62,463 nt of DNA from Bacteroidota bacterium (GTDB taxonomy: Bacteria; Bacteroidota; Bacteroidia; Cytophagales; Cyclobacteriaceae): contig JAJRQT010000063.1 in NCBI GenBank assembly GCA_024280115.1, forward strand, positions 1 through 62,463, in the 5' to 3' direction. The position numbers were made by a program, and so were the translations under genes. Below, in pieces: positions 44,160 to 53,095 of the stretch (the first letter of the stretch is position 1; each line of letters begins with the position of its first letter). The notes beneath the pieces are model-generated. The model was not told the origin of the DNA. It made no database searches and saw only the letters and a program-made list of their open reading frames with translations.

Positions 44160-44468
44160 TTACCAGGTAGATAGAATTTCCTTAAACAAATCATTCCACT
44201 CTTTATTGATAGATTCAATTAGTTCTATTTTCATTTTTCTTGAACCAGCTTTAATTTGTTTCTCCCTTGTGATTGCTTCTTCAATTGAATGAAATCCCTA
44301 GTAATATAATACCAGTTTTGTGATATTGTATTTTGAGGTAAAGCTATTTGGGTAAATTTTTTGGCTATGCTCCACAACTCTGCTAATCAAATCCGAAGTC
44401 ACACCTGTGTATAAAGTCGTATTATTTTTATTTGTTAAAATATAAACAGCACCTCCCTTAATCATCAT
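44160..44468 (-). pseudogene. GIY-YIG endonuclease-like protein, inactivated
   Basis: Reading the minus strand from ATG at 44468 gives VYILTNKNNTTLYTGVTSDLISRVVEHS (GIY...YIG replaced by VYI...LYTG, and the conserved Arg), then KLVLYY, an in-frame TAG at 44298..44300, then GFHSIEEAITREKQIKAGSRKMKIELI and LFKEIL before TAA. The whole family length (~100 aa) is present, broken by one nonsense codon. Such small URI-type genes are commonly found between the TCATTGCGAGG repeats seen on both sides here. Confidence 0.85.
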
Positions 44469-44507
44469 ATGTTAATTTTATAGGAATTCAATTTTTACAG
44501 ATTTTAC

Positions 44508-44585
44508 CGTCATTACGAGGAACGAAGTAATCTGTATCTTCGTAGCAAACAGATTGCTTTGTCGTACCTCCTCGCAATGACGGAT
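44508..44585. repeat. REP-like hairpin, second copy
   Basis: CGTCATTACGAGGAACGAAG ... ending CTCCTCGCAATGACG. The two arms pair as a long hairpin of about 78 bases. Same family as 44021..44142. It sits between the GIY-YIG pseudogene and the stop codon of the spermidine-synthase-like gene. Confidence 0.8.
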
Positions 44586-44604
44586 ATAATGTAATGGAAA
44601 AGTA

Positions 44605-46086
44605 TCACTTCAAATTCCAGTTGCCTTTCAAATAATACTGATAAACCAATGGATGCTCAAGCGAATTGATATCCAAATTCAGTGTATCATAATAGGTCTT
44701 CCCAAAAGCGGAAATCAAACTGGCTGCTTCATTGTTAAACCAACTGGTTTCAACTGTTAATTCCCTTTGCTCCACCAGTCTTTTTCCCATTTCGTCAGAT
44801 TCCAGATCCAGGGAACAAATATACCACCCCCATTCACCCAATGTCAGAATTTGGTTGTGAATTGGCAAGATATGAAAGCCCGCTTCATCAATTGTATGAC
44901 CAATTGTATAATATGCTTCTGTTGCAAAAAGTGGGCTACCGGCCTGGGTGATCATGATGCCTTCTTTATTTAGAATATTTTGAATTATATTATAAAATTC
45001 AATCGTATAATATCGGTTGGTCTCGATGCTTCTGGGGTCCGGGAGATCTATGAAAATAGCATCATATCTTTCCTTAGTTTCAGAAATATATTGTAGCAGA
45101 TCTTTATGGATAATATGAACTTTATCATGCTCATATGAATGCTGATTCATGCTGACGTAATATTGATTTTCCTCTCCCAGCTTTCGAAGCAGGGTGTCAT
45201 AGCTGATCACATCAATTCGTTGTAAGTCGTTGTGTTTCAGCGCTTCCCGGAGCAGACACCCGTTTTCTCCGCCTATTACCAGGATTTTCTCCACATTACC
45301 AGCAATCTTAAAAATACTATGGGTCATGGGTTCGTAATATAAATATTCATCAATAGAGCTGAGGTTCTTCAGCTTATCGATAAAATACCAATAATCCTCG
45401 TGCCATTGCGTGATGACCAGTTTGTGATATTGCGTTGCTGCTGTAAAAAGTATTTTATCCTCATAATCAGCTTGTTCCTCATAGTAAATAATTGGCGTGT
45501 AAAATTGCCAAAAAGCCATGATTACTAAAATAATCGTTCCGGATATGGATACTTTTATAATTTTATTTAATGTAGTTGTTATTAAATTAAACCCCGTGAC
45601 TATCAATGCCAACCCAACAATGATAAATTGCAAAATTTCAGGAGAAAAGAAAAAACCGATTACATATCCCGCTAAAAAAAGAGGGAATCTCCAGACAATT
45701 TTAAGTGATTGACCTGACGCTAAGAAAGTACTGGAAATGGTTAATAGTAATATTCCACCAACTGCAAAGCCACTGATATAAAATGTATATGGCCGAATCT
45801 GATAAATAAATTGTGCCCCCAAAATACAAATCACAAAAAATATAATAATGGCAACGGCCTTATAATTATTGAATTTATTTCCTGTTCTGCTCCGAAAAAT
45901 GTGGCTTAAAAAGTAAACCATGAATACAGAGACAAGAATCACCGTATTGTGAAGAATTGCCTTTTGTTTGAAATAAATGAGGAGGGTCGATAAAAATGCT
46001 ATAGTCAGTCCCGGGAGCAGGTTGATTATTACATTCGCAAAAAGTTGATAATTCCAGTTAAGTTTAGAAGATTGATGCATATACAA
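44605..46086 (-). CDS. Membrane spermidine-synthase-like protein
   Basis: 493 aa. About seven N-terminal membrane helices (21-196), then a SpeE-like methyltransferase fold: ILVIGGENGCLLREALKH (GGENG at 272-276, SAM/dcSAM site) and IDLPDP at 346-351, the counterpart of the catalytic D-x-x-D-P. Other members of this fused family are called polyamine aminopropyltransferases, but the membrane form is not biochemically settled. Its ATG directly follows the stop of the K+ channel gene, so they form one operon. Confidence 0.85.
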   Translation of the reverse strand: MYMHQSSKLNWNYQLFANVIINLLPGLTIAFLSTLLIYFKQKAILHNTVILVSVFMVYFLSHIFRSRTGNKFNNYKAVAIIIFFVICILGAQFIYQIRPYTFYISGFAVGGILLLTISSTFLASGQSLKIVWRFPLFLAGYVIGFFFSPEILQFIIVGLALIVTGFNLITTTLNKIIKVSISGTIILVIMAFWQFYTPIIYYEEQADYEDKILFTAATQYHKLVITQWHEDYWYFIDKLKNLSSIDEYLYYEPMTHSIFKIAGNVEKILVIGGENGCLLREALKHNDLQRIDVISYDTLLRKLGEENQYYVSMNQHSYEHDKVHIIHKDLLQYISETKERYDAIFIDLPDPRSIETNRYYTIEFYNIIQNILNKEGIMITQAGSPLFATEAYYTIGHTIDEAGFHILPIHNQILTLGEWGWYICSLDLESDEMGKRLVEQRELTVETSWFNNEAASLISAFGKTYYDTLNLDINSLEHPLVYQYYLKGNWNLK

Positions 46087-47151
46087 TTACTCAATCACAC
46101 GTCCTTCTTCAACTCCAAAGGTGGATACAAGTTCCTTTTTATAGCTTCCGCTACACATCAAAACCAGGTAATCATTTACCTGAATCGTCTCATCTTCAGG
46201 TGGATTGGTGAGAAGATTCCATGAGTTATTGAATTTTCTACTCAATCCGACCAAGATGGAATTATGCACTTTTTTCATGTCAATAAATACTTCGAGATAG
46301 TTTTTACCAACATATTGATTGCTTTCCTTCACACGGTATTCCTGCATGTCATAATCATCCAAACCACGCGACGAGCTGATAAGATCATAGTTAAGGTTGG
46401 CCACATCCGGCTCAAATATATAACTGGCGACCATTTTGGAAGCGATCTCATTTTTAGCAATGGCATAGGTCACTCCTGCAGATTTGAAGGTATCCTTTAA
46501 TTTGGAATTTTCTATCGAGACTACAATCTGTGGTTTTGGGTACCGTTTTTTAAAATCCAATACATATAACAACACTTGTGCATCATCCGGAATACTGATG
46601 AAAACAGCAGCAGCCTGGGAAACATTGGCTTTTTCCAAGGAGTCCAGATTGTTGTAATCAGCGAAGAGCACAAAGGTGTTCTCTTTTCCAAATTGCGCAT
46701 AGATCAGGTCGATTACATCTTTTTTTGCCGTGACAAAAGCGATTTTCTTTGATGTGTGATAAATCTCCTCCGCCACCATCCGACTAAATTCATTCCAGCC
46801 GATAAAGATGATGTGTTCCTGAAATTGTGTACCGCGAAATCCCAGCTTTTTTTCTTCCATCATGGTAATATATTTACTTGAAAGTGTACTGATTAAATAG
46901 CCCAAAACACCCAAACTCCCGAAAACAAAAATATAACCGATCAGTTTTCCCAATGTGGTTGTCGGATATAAATCTCCATAACCAACTGTAGTAAGCGTGA
47001 TGATCATGTACCACATGGCATCGGAAAAAGATTTAATGCTCGTGTCTGGATCTTTACTCTCTACGTAAATCAATAGATAGTTGAGCATAACCACAGCAGC
47101 AATGAGGCCAATAACAGATAGAGAAAGGTTGTATTTTTTGTTGAGTTTCAA
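46087..47151 (-). CDS. K+ channel with TrkA-N (RCK) domain
   Basis: 354 aa. Two membrane helices around a pore loop with the selectivity filter TVGYGD at 55-60, then an RCK domain (IIFIGWNEFSRMVAEEI, about 113-230) and a TrkA-C domain (about 265-350, SILVGLSRK...VNDYLVLMCSG). MthK-like. First gene of an operon with the spermidine-synthase-like protein; polyamines are known channel blockers, so the pairing may be regulatory. The glycine-rich RCK loop reads GWNEFS, not GxGxxG, so ligand preference may differ. Confidence 0.92.
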   Translation of the reverse strand: MKLNKKYNLSLSVIGLIAAVVMLNYLLIYVESKDPDTSIKSFSDAMWYMIITLTTVGYGDLYPTTTLGKLIGYIFVFGSLGVLGYLISTLSSKYITMMEEKKLGFRGTQFQEHIIFIGWNEFSRMVAEEIYHTSKKIAFVTAKKDVIDLIYAQFGKENTFVLFADYNNLDSLEKANVSQAAAVFISIPDDAQVLLYVLDFKKRYPKPQIVVSIENSKLKDTFKSAGVTYAIAKNEIASKMVASYIFEPDVANLNYDLISSSRGLDDYDMQEYRVKESNQYVGKNYLEVFIDMKKVHNSILVGLSRKFNNSWNLLTNPPEDETIQVNDYLVLMCSGSYKKELVSTFGVEEGRVIE

Positions 47152-47344
47152 ATTTCTAGTTTCTTGCCGTCAAGATAAGCACTGATTTTTAAAAAAAGAA
47201 TGAAGTGTGGCGAATTGATGAATTTATTGATGAATGGCAGCTATGCACTTCCTTATAATTCTGATTAAAAGGTAATATTGTTCAATGGCTGTGAGCTAAT
47301 AGCTATGAGCTGCGAGCAGAAAGGTGAAAGCTAAAAGGTGAAAA

Positions 47345-47394
47345 GTAAAAAGTAAAGTTCATTCCCCTGTAGGAGTTGTCTCCAACAGGAAAGA
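47345..47394. repeat. Dispersed hairpin repeat, copy 1
   Basis: Shares AAAGTAAAGTTCATT and a CCTGTAGGAGTTGTCTCC hairpin with 49525..49575. It lies upstream of the BlaI gene. Around it (47285..47350) is degenerate AGCT/GGTGAAA sequence with no gene; the whole gap 47152..47517 holds nothing else but the operator region. Confidence 0.75.
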
Positions 47395-47464
47395 TAGGTT
47401 TGTTGGTCATAAGAACAACTAGGCTTGATATTGTTACATTTAATGCATAACTATAAAAGTAAAC

Positions 47465-47508
47465 ATATTACTATATATATAGTTGTATAATTATAAAAAT
47501 AGTAATAT
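47465..47508. promoter_or_regulatory. Likely BlaI operator region
   Basis: ATATTACTAT at 47465..47474 and ATAGTAATAT at 47499..47508 form an inverted repeat, and a 14-bp palindrome ACTATATATATAGT lies inside (47470..47483). BlaI/MecI-type repressors bind such dyads in front of their own genes. A TATATTTG box (47506) overlaps the end. Confidence 0.55.
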
Positions 47509-47517
47509 ATTTGAAGC

Positions 47518-47901
47518 ATGAAGGATTTAACCAAAGCAGAAGTACAAGTAATGCAATATCTATGGAAGCTTAAAAAAGGTTTTCTGAAAAATGTTGTAGA
47601 TCAGTTTCCTGAGCCCAAACCAGCATATACAACTGTTTCGACAGTAATTCGGGTACTAGTAAAAAAGGGATTTATCGGCTTTAAAACTTATGGAAAAGTA
47701 AACGAATATTACCCAAAAGTTGGAAAACAAGCATATACAAAAGCTTTTTTTTCAGGGATATTTAATAATTTTTTTGATAAATCGGCAAGCGACTTCACGT
47801 CATTTTTTACGAACGAAGCAGGTTTGTCACTGACAGATCTGGAAGAAATGAAGCTGATCATTGAAGAACAGATACAAAAGAGAAAGGGTGGTAATGACTG
47901 A
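47518..47901 (+). CDS. BlaI/MecI-family transcriptional repressor
   Basis: 127 aa. Winged helix TKAEVQVMQYLWKLKKGFLKNVVDQFPEPKPAYTTVSTVIRVLVKKGFIGFKTYGKVNEYYPKV (residues ~5-68) and a C-terminal dimerisation part. Family members are inactivated by proteolysis triggered by a BlaR1/M56 sensor. The next gene overlaps by 8 bases and encodes such a sensor-like protein. The palindromes directly upstream suggest autoregulation. Confidence 0.9.
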   Translation: MKDLTKAEVQVMQYLWKLKKGFLKNVVDQFPEPKPAYTTVSTVIRVLVKKGFIGFKTYGKVNEYYPKVGKQAYTKAFFSGIFNNFFDKSASDFTSFFTNEAGLSLTDLEEMKLIIEEQIQKRKGGND

Positions 47902-49414
47902 TTTTTTAATATATAACCTCAAAGCAGGATTTATCCTTTCCGTTTTATATTTATTGTATGTGATGCTTTTAAGAAAAGAAACCTTTTATGGTTTTAACAG
48001 AATTTATCTTCTGGGCACACTCGTAATTTCCTTTTTACTTCCAGCTTTGAGTATTTCAATTGTCCAGCCCGTGGATTCCGTGCAGAATAATTTTGTGTAT
48101 GCTGAGCAGGTATTTCTTGAAGTAAGGCAGACCTTAAATTTTGTAGAATCCGAAACAGCAAATAATGTAAATTCATTTCCTGTCTTAACCTTTTTACTTC
48201 TTATAGGAATGTCTATTGCTTCATTAAGAATTGGGTTTCAATTATTTAGTATATATATAAAAATAAGAAAACATGACATCAAAACTCAAGGAAAATACAA
48301 GTTCGTGCTTATGAATGGTCGAGCTACTACCCATTCATTTTTCAACTTTATTTTTATTCTGAAGTCAGATTTTAATAACATACGAAGTAAGGAAGTGCTG
48401 CTTCATGAACAGATTCATGCCGATAAATGGCATTCTTTGGATTTGATGATTGTTGGTTTTCTGACGATTCTACAATGGTTCAATCCTTTTATATATTTAT
48501 TCAAGAGATCCCTGGCAGAAATCCACGAATTCCAAACTGATCAGGAAGTGATGAACTGTGGAGTTGAAAAATATGAATATCAACAATTATTACTTGGCGA
48601 GGCGAGATCAGCTATGTTTGCAGGGCTCACCAATAAGTTTAACCAATCCTTAATAAAAAACAGGCTTAAAATGATGAACAAAGTAAGATCAAAAAATAGG
48701 GCAGTAATTAAATATTTTATTGTAGCTCCAATATTATTCGTACTAAGTGTCGTTTTCGCTGTTTCACAAAACAGTATAGATACCTCTATCCAACGCGTCT
48801 TGTCCTATGAAAATGGAGAAATATCATTTCAATATGAGGAAAGTAACATTTCCTATGAAGCTAGTGATTCCTTGGAACTTATGGATGGTTTGGTATTTTT
48901 AAATGGTCATGCTAAAGTGGATACAAAGAACTCTTCACTCAAAGCAGAAAGAATTATCATCAATACAAATGAGCGTATGGTATATATTTTTTCTGATGAT
49001 AATATTCCTTCAATTTATCCTGTTGAGAAGAAATATTTAAAATGGCCTGCCGCAGGCTTTGGCATTAGAATACATCCCATTCTAAAAACGAAAAAGATGC
49101 ACAACGGTATGGATTTTCCCACTTCCAAAGGAACACCTATTATGACTACTGCAAGCGGTATAGTTAGAAAAGCTGATATTTATAAAACTGATGGTAAATT
49201 TGTAGTAGTTGATCATGGCAACAGATTTTCTACCAAATATTCTCATTTGTCCGAGTTTATCGTAGATGAAAAACAATTCGTGGAACGAGGGGATATAATA
49301 GGATATGTAGGAATTACAGGAATGTCAAAGAGCCCTCATTTACATTATGAGATTATAAAAGATGGCGATTATGTCGATCCAAAAGATTATTTAGGCGAGT
49401 CCTCAGAAAAATAA
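47894..49414 (+). CDS. M56 (BlaR1-like) and M23 double-peptidase fusion
   Basis: 506 aa from the ATG at 47894; the frame is open 11 codons earlier, but this start gives the standard 8-base overlap with the repressor. An N-terminal M56 peptidase with four membrane helices and HEQIH at 171-175 precedes a ~90-residue linker (about 290-380) and a C-terminal M23 endopeptidase: H403 and D407 in HNGMDF, H451, and H482/H484 in PHLHYE, all intact. BlaR1 proteins normally carry a beta-lactam sensor there. It may couple cell-wall cutting with repressor cleavage. Confidence 0.88.
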   Translation: MTDFLIYNLKAGFILSVLYLLYVMLLRKETFYGFNRIYLLGTLVISFLLPALSISIVQPVDSVQNNFVYAEQVFLEVRQTLNFVESETANNVNSFPVLTFLLLIGMSIASLRIGFQLFSIYIKIRKHDIKTQGKYKFVLMNGRATTHSFFNFIFILKSDFNNIRSKEVLLHEQIHADKWHSLDLMIVGFLTILQWFNPFIYLFKRSLAEIHEFQTDQEVMNCGVEKYEYQQLLLGEARSAMFAGLTNKFNQSLIKNRLKMMNKVRSKNRAVIKYFIVAPILFVLSVVFAVSQNSIDTSIQRVLSYENGEISFQYEESNISYEASDSLELMDGLVFLNGHAKVDTKNSSLKAERIIINTNERMVYIFSDDNIPSIYPVEKKYLKWPAAGFGIRIHPILKTKKMHNGMDFPTSKGTPIMTTASGIVRKADIYKTDGKFVVVDHGNRFSTKYSHLSEFIVDEKQFVERGDIIGYVGITGMSKSPHLHYEIIKDGDYVDPKDYLGESSEK

Positions 49415-49832
49415 ATTGAAACTGACTCATCAATAAATAAATTAGACATCTCGAGAACGATTCTATAATTCAATATTTTATTGTCTTTGTTGACAAATAA
49501 TGATAAGTCCTAAATCTAAGGTAAGTGAAAAGTAAAGTTCATTGCCCCTGTTGGAGTTGTCTCCAACAGGGAAAATAATATCTCCGATATTTGTTGGCCA
49601 CAAGACCCACAAGGGCTAAGGGTTAAGATGGTTGGTAGCAATAAAACTATCTATCCCAATCCCTTCACGCTTTAAAAGCCCTCAACTGGTGCGTTTGTGC
49701 AATGCGGACCATTTATCACGGCTTCTATTCCATACCTCAACATATTGAATCAAACTATATAAGTTATTTGTGAAGTTATAACCGTTAGGATAACTTTGTA
49801 AAAAAATCAATTCCTTTTCAAATCCAATAGAA
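49415..49832. other. Intergenic with dispersed repeat
   Basis: The only feature is the hairpin repeat at 49525..49575. The short minus-strand frame over 49682..49870 runs into the next gene and shows no domain. Confidence 0.4.
49525..49575. repeat. Dispersed hairpin repeat, copy 2
   Basis: Contains the perfect 11-bp stem CCCTGTTGGAG-TTGT-CTCCAACAGGG (49546..49571) plus the shared AAAGTAAAGTTCATT leader. With copy 1 it brackets the BlaI/M56-M23 pair. Confidence 0.8.
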
Positions 49833-50561
49833 ATGAATCCTGGTAAACTGCACATATTGTACGAAGACAATCATTTGTTGGTAATCAATAAGCCGGCGGG
49901 ACTACTGGTCCAGGGAGATTCTACTGGAGATGAAACCCTTTTGGATATTGGCAAAAAGTATATAAAAGAAAAATACAACAAACCTGGCAATGTTTTTCTC
50001 GGTGTAGTTCACCGGCTCGACAGGCCAGTTAGTGGCGTAGTACTGATGGCAAAAACATCAAAAGCCCTTGAGCGACTCAACAAGCAATTTCGAGAGCGAA
50101 AAATTTACAAAAAATATTGGGCGGTTGTAAAAAGAAAACCGAGAAAAGAAAAAGATAAACTTGTCCATTGGCTGGTTAAGAATCGTGAAAAAAACGTAGT
50201 TTCTTCTTTTAACAAACAAGTTGAAGATGGGTTAAAGGCAGAGTTGAATTATAGCGTGATGGGAAAATTGAATGACCATTATTTATTGGAGGTTAACCCG
50301 GTTACTGGCCGGCCTCACCAGATAAGAGTTCAGCTTGCTGCAATTGGTTGTCCGATCAGGGGTGATTTGAAATATGGATTTCATAAACCCAATGCCGATG
50401 CCAATATAAATCTACATGCCAGGGAAATTATTTTTATCCATCCTGTAAAGAAAGAAAAGCAGAGAATAAAAGCGCCATTGCCCGAAAATGATTTTTGGGA
50501 GCAATTTTTAACCCTTGACCGAGTTAAAATAAAAGATAAAGATATTGGTAGAATTGTTTAG
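49833..50561 (+). CDS. RluA-family pseudouridine synthase
   Basis: 242 aa. Catalytic motif HRLDRPVSGVVL (about 70-81, with the nucleophilic Asp) and GRPHQIRVQLAAIGCPIRGD at about 165. It isomerises uridines in rRNA or tRNA. There is no S4 domain, so it is the short RluA/TruC-like form. It starts a likely run with recJ, lptB and the GH3-type gene, although an 80-bp gap separates it from recJ. Confidence 0.9.
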   Translation: MNPGKLHILYEDNHLLVINKPAGLLVQGDSTGDETLLDIGKKYIKEKYNKPGNVFLGVVHRLDRPVSGVVLMAKTSKALERLNKQFRERKIYKKYWAVVKRKPRKEKDKLVHWLVKNREKNVVSSFNKQVEDGLKAELNYSVMGKLNDHYLLEVNPVTGRPHQIRVQLAAIGCPIRGDLKYGFHKPNADANINLHAREIIFIHPVKKEKQRIKAPLPENDFWEQFLTLDRVKIKDKDIGRIV

Positions 50562-50642
50562 CTTACACGAAAATCGAAGATATATTTAAGAAATAGACGC
50601 TCGATTTTTTAAGTTTGTATTTGTTAAAATAACACATCCTGA

Positions 50643-52346
50643 ATGACTAATCGTTGGATTTTTAAAGATGAAATTGATGAAAATGCTATTGCACAGTTGT
50701 CGCAGGAGATCAATATAAATCCGATAATTGCCAAAATTCTTATTCAACGTAATATCACAAATTTCGACCAGGCCAGGAACTATTTTCGTCCATCACTAGA
50801 TCAGTTGCACGATCCATTCCTCATGAAGGATATGGAAAAAGCAATGGGGCGCATTCAAACTGCTATGGATGCAAAGGAAAAAATATTGATCTATGGTGAT
50901 TATGATGTTGATGGGACAACTTCGGTTGCGCTTGTTTATGGGTTTTTAAGGAATTTTTACAGCAATATTGATTTTTATATTCCCGACCGTTACAAAGAAG
51001 GCTATGGAATTTCCCAAGCTGGAATAGACTGGGCAGCGGAAAATAATTTTAGCTTATTGATAAGTCTCGACTGCGGTATCAAAGCTGTTGAGATGACCGA
51101 TTATGCCAATACATTGAATATTGATCTTATTATTTGTGATCACCACCTTCCTGGAAAGACGCTACCAAATGCTTATGCAATTCTTGATGCAAAAATGACA
51201 GATTGCCCTTATCCATATAATGAATTGTCAGGGTGCGGTGTAGGGTTTAAATTGATCCAGGCTTTTTGCGAAAAATTCGGATATGATCCGGATCTCCTAA
51301 ACGATTATATTGACCTTGTTGCTGTCAGTATCGCTGCGGATATAGTACCGATTACCGGTGAAAACCGGATTTTGGCTTATTATGGATTAAAGAAGCTCAA
51401 TGAAAACCCGAGCCTTGGGTTGGAAGCATTAATTAAACTTGGAGGCATTCGCAACCAGATCAATATTTCCAGCATAGTTTTTGGTATAGGTCCACGTATA
51501 AATGCATCCGGGAGGATGGATCATGCTAAAACCGCCGTTGAGTTGTTACTTGCTGATAATTATAAAACCATCGAATCTCTTGCTGAAAGTCTTGATGTAA
51601 AAAATCTTAAGCGCAGAGATTTTGATAGCTCAATCACCTCTGAGGCTATAGAAATGATTAAGAACCAGGAAGAAAATGGAGACTTAAAATCTACCGTCTT
51701 ATACAAAGACGACTGGCATAAGGGGGTGATAGGAATTGTAGCCTCAAGGTGCATTGAAAAGTATTATCGTCCAACCATCATTCTTACGGAGTCTAATGGC
51801 AAAGCCACAGGATCTGCACGTTCGGTCAGTGGTTTTGATATTTACAAAGCAATATCCGAATGTTCCGATTTATTGGAGCAATATGGAGGTCATATGTATG
51901 CCGCCGGGCTGACCATGGATATTGACAATATCACTGCCTTCCGGGAGAAGTTTGAGCGAATAGTGTCAGAAAAAATTTCAGAAGAACAACGGATACCTCT
52001 TATAGATATTGATAGTGAGATTAATCTTAAAGACATTAATTTCAAATTTTATAATGTAATGGAGCAAATGGCGCCTTTTGGCCCTGGCAATATGCAACCG
52101 GTTTTTGTCACCCATCAGTTGCACGTAACAGAAAGGCCTCGGATCCTGAAAAATCAACACCTCAAGTTTTCCGTAAAGCAAAATGATGAAGATGAAGGGA
52201 TGGAGACAATAGGTTTTGGGCAGGCTAAATATTACGATTTAATTGCCAGTGGAATGCGATTTAGCATGGCATATTATATTGAAGAAAATAATTATATGGG
52301 AAATAAAACCCTTCAGTTGAGGGTTAAGGATATTAAGTTTGATTAA
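50643..52346 (+). CDS. recJ: RecJ single-strand DNA exonuclease
   Basis: 567 aa. DHH phosphoesterase motifs: [19 protein letters not shown] (about 79), [16 protein letters not shown], and [21 protein letters not shown]1 with [15 protein letters not shown]...[12 protein letters not shown]; and an OB-like end. It degrades 5' ssDNA ends in mismatch repair and RecF-type recombination. Five bases separate it from lptB. Confidence 0.96.
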   Translation: MTNRWIFKDEIDENAIAQLSQEININPIIAKILIQRNITNFDQARNYFRPSLDQLHDPFLMKDMEKAMGRIQTAMDAKEKILIYGDYDVDGTTSVALVYGFLRNFYSNIDFYIPDRYKEGYGISQAGIDWAAENNFSLLISLDCGIKAVEMTDYANTLNIDLIICDHHLPGKTLPNAYAILDAKMTDCPYPYNELSGCGVGFKLIQAFCEKFGYDPDLLNDYIDLVAVSIAADIVPITGENRILAYYGLKKLNENPSLGLEALIKLGGIRNQINISSIVFGIGPRINASGRMDHAKTAVELLLADNYKTIESLAESLDVKNLKRRDFDSSITSEAIEMIKNQEENGDLKSTVLYKDDWHKGVIGIVASRCIEKYYRPTIILTESNGKATGSARSVSGFDIYKAISECSDLLEQYGGHMYAAGLTMDIDNITAFREKFERIVSEKISEEQRIPLIDIDSEINLKDINFKFYNVMEQMAPFGPGNMQPVFVTHQLHVTERPRILKNQHLKFSVKQNDEDEGMETIGFGQAKYYDLIASGMRFSMAYYIEENNYMGNKTLQLRVKDIKFD

Positions 52347-52351
52347 AGGAA

Positions 52352-53083
52352 ATGAAGCTTAGATCTGAAGAGTTAGTAAAAATATACAAAGGCCGGAGTG
52401 TTGTCAACAACGTTTCAGTTGAAGTCAATCAAGGCGAAATTGTAGGTTTGCTGGGGCCAAACGGTGCAGGGAAAACCACTACTTTTTACATGATTGTCGG
52501 ACTGATAAAACCAAATAGCGGTCGGATTTTTTTGGAAAATGAAAATATTACATCACTTCCCATGTATCGCCGGGCGAAGAGAGGAATAGGTTATTTGGCA
52601 CAGGAAGCATCAGTTTTTCGAACACTTTCAGTCGAAGAAAATATATTGGCTGTTTTACAAATGACGAAACTCTCCAAGAAGGACCAAAAGAAAAAAGTGG
52701 AGTCGCTCATTGAGGAATTCGGTTTGGGGCATGTTAGAAAAAGCCAGGGAAAGCTATTGTCGGGCGGAGAAAGACGTAGAACAGAAATTGCCAGAGCCCT
52801 GGCGGTAGATCCGATGTTTGTGCTATTAGATGAGCCATTCGCCGGTGTTGACCCAATTGCCGTGGAGGAAATACAAAGTATCGTCGCAAAACTTAAGGAT
52901 AAAAATATTGGCATTCTCATCACTGATCACAATGTAAATGAAACTTTATCAATTACTGACCGTGCTTACCTGATGTTTGAAGGTAAATTGCTCAAAGCGG
53001 GTACTGCAGAAGAATTGGCGGCTGATGAACAAGTGAGAAGAGTATATCTTGGGCAACATTTTGAATTAAAGAGAAAGATCTAA
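52352..53083 (+). CDS. lptB: LptB, lipopolysaccharide export ABC ATPase
   Basis: 243 aa. Walker [10 protein letters not shown] at about 36-44, Q-loop, signature [15 protein letters not shown], Walker [16 protein letters not shown]-loop ITDHN. The LSGGERRR signature and [11 protein letters not shown] ending are LptB-specific. It powers LPS transport through LptFGC to the outer membrane. Spacing of 5 bases after recJ and 12 before the GH3 gene marks one operon. Confidence 0.95.
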   Translation: MKLRSEELVKIYKGRSVVNNVSVEVNQGEIVGLLGPNGAGKTTTFYMIVGLIKPNSGRIFLENENITSLPMYRRAKRGIGYLAQEASVFRTLSVEENILAVLQMTKLSKKDQKKKVESLIEEFGLGHVRKSQGKLLSGGERRRTEIARALAVDPMFVLLDEPFAGVDPIAVEEIQSIVAKLKDKNIGILITDHNVNETLSITDRAYLMFEGKLLKAGTAEELAADEQVRRVYLGQHFELKRKI

Positions 53084-53095
53084 TTTTCTGACCAC

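Noticed and set aside
43993..44590. CRISPR array
   Set aside because: The repeats are palindromic, irregular in spacing and surround a GIY-YIG pseudogene; there are no unique regular spacers.
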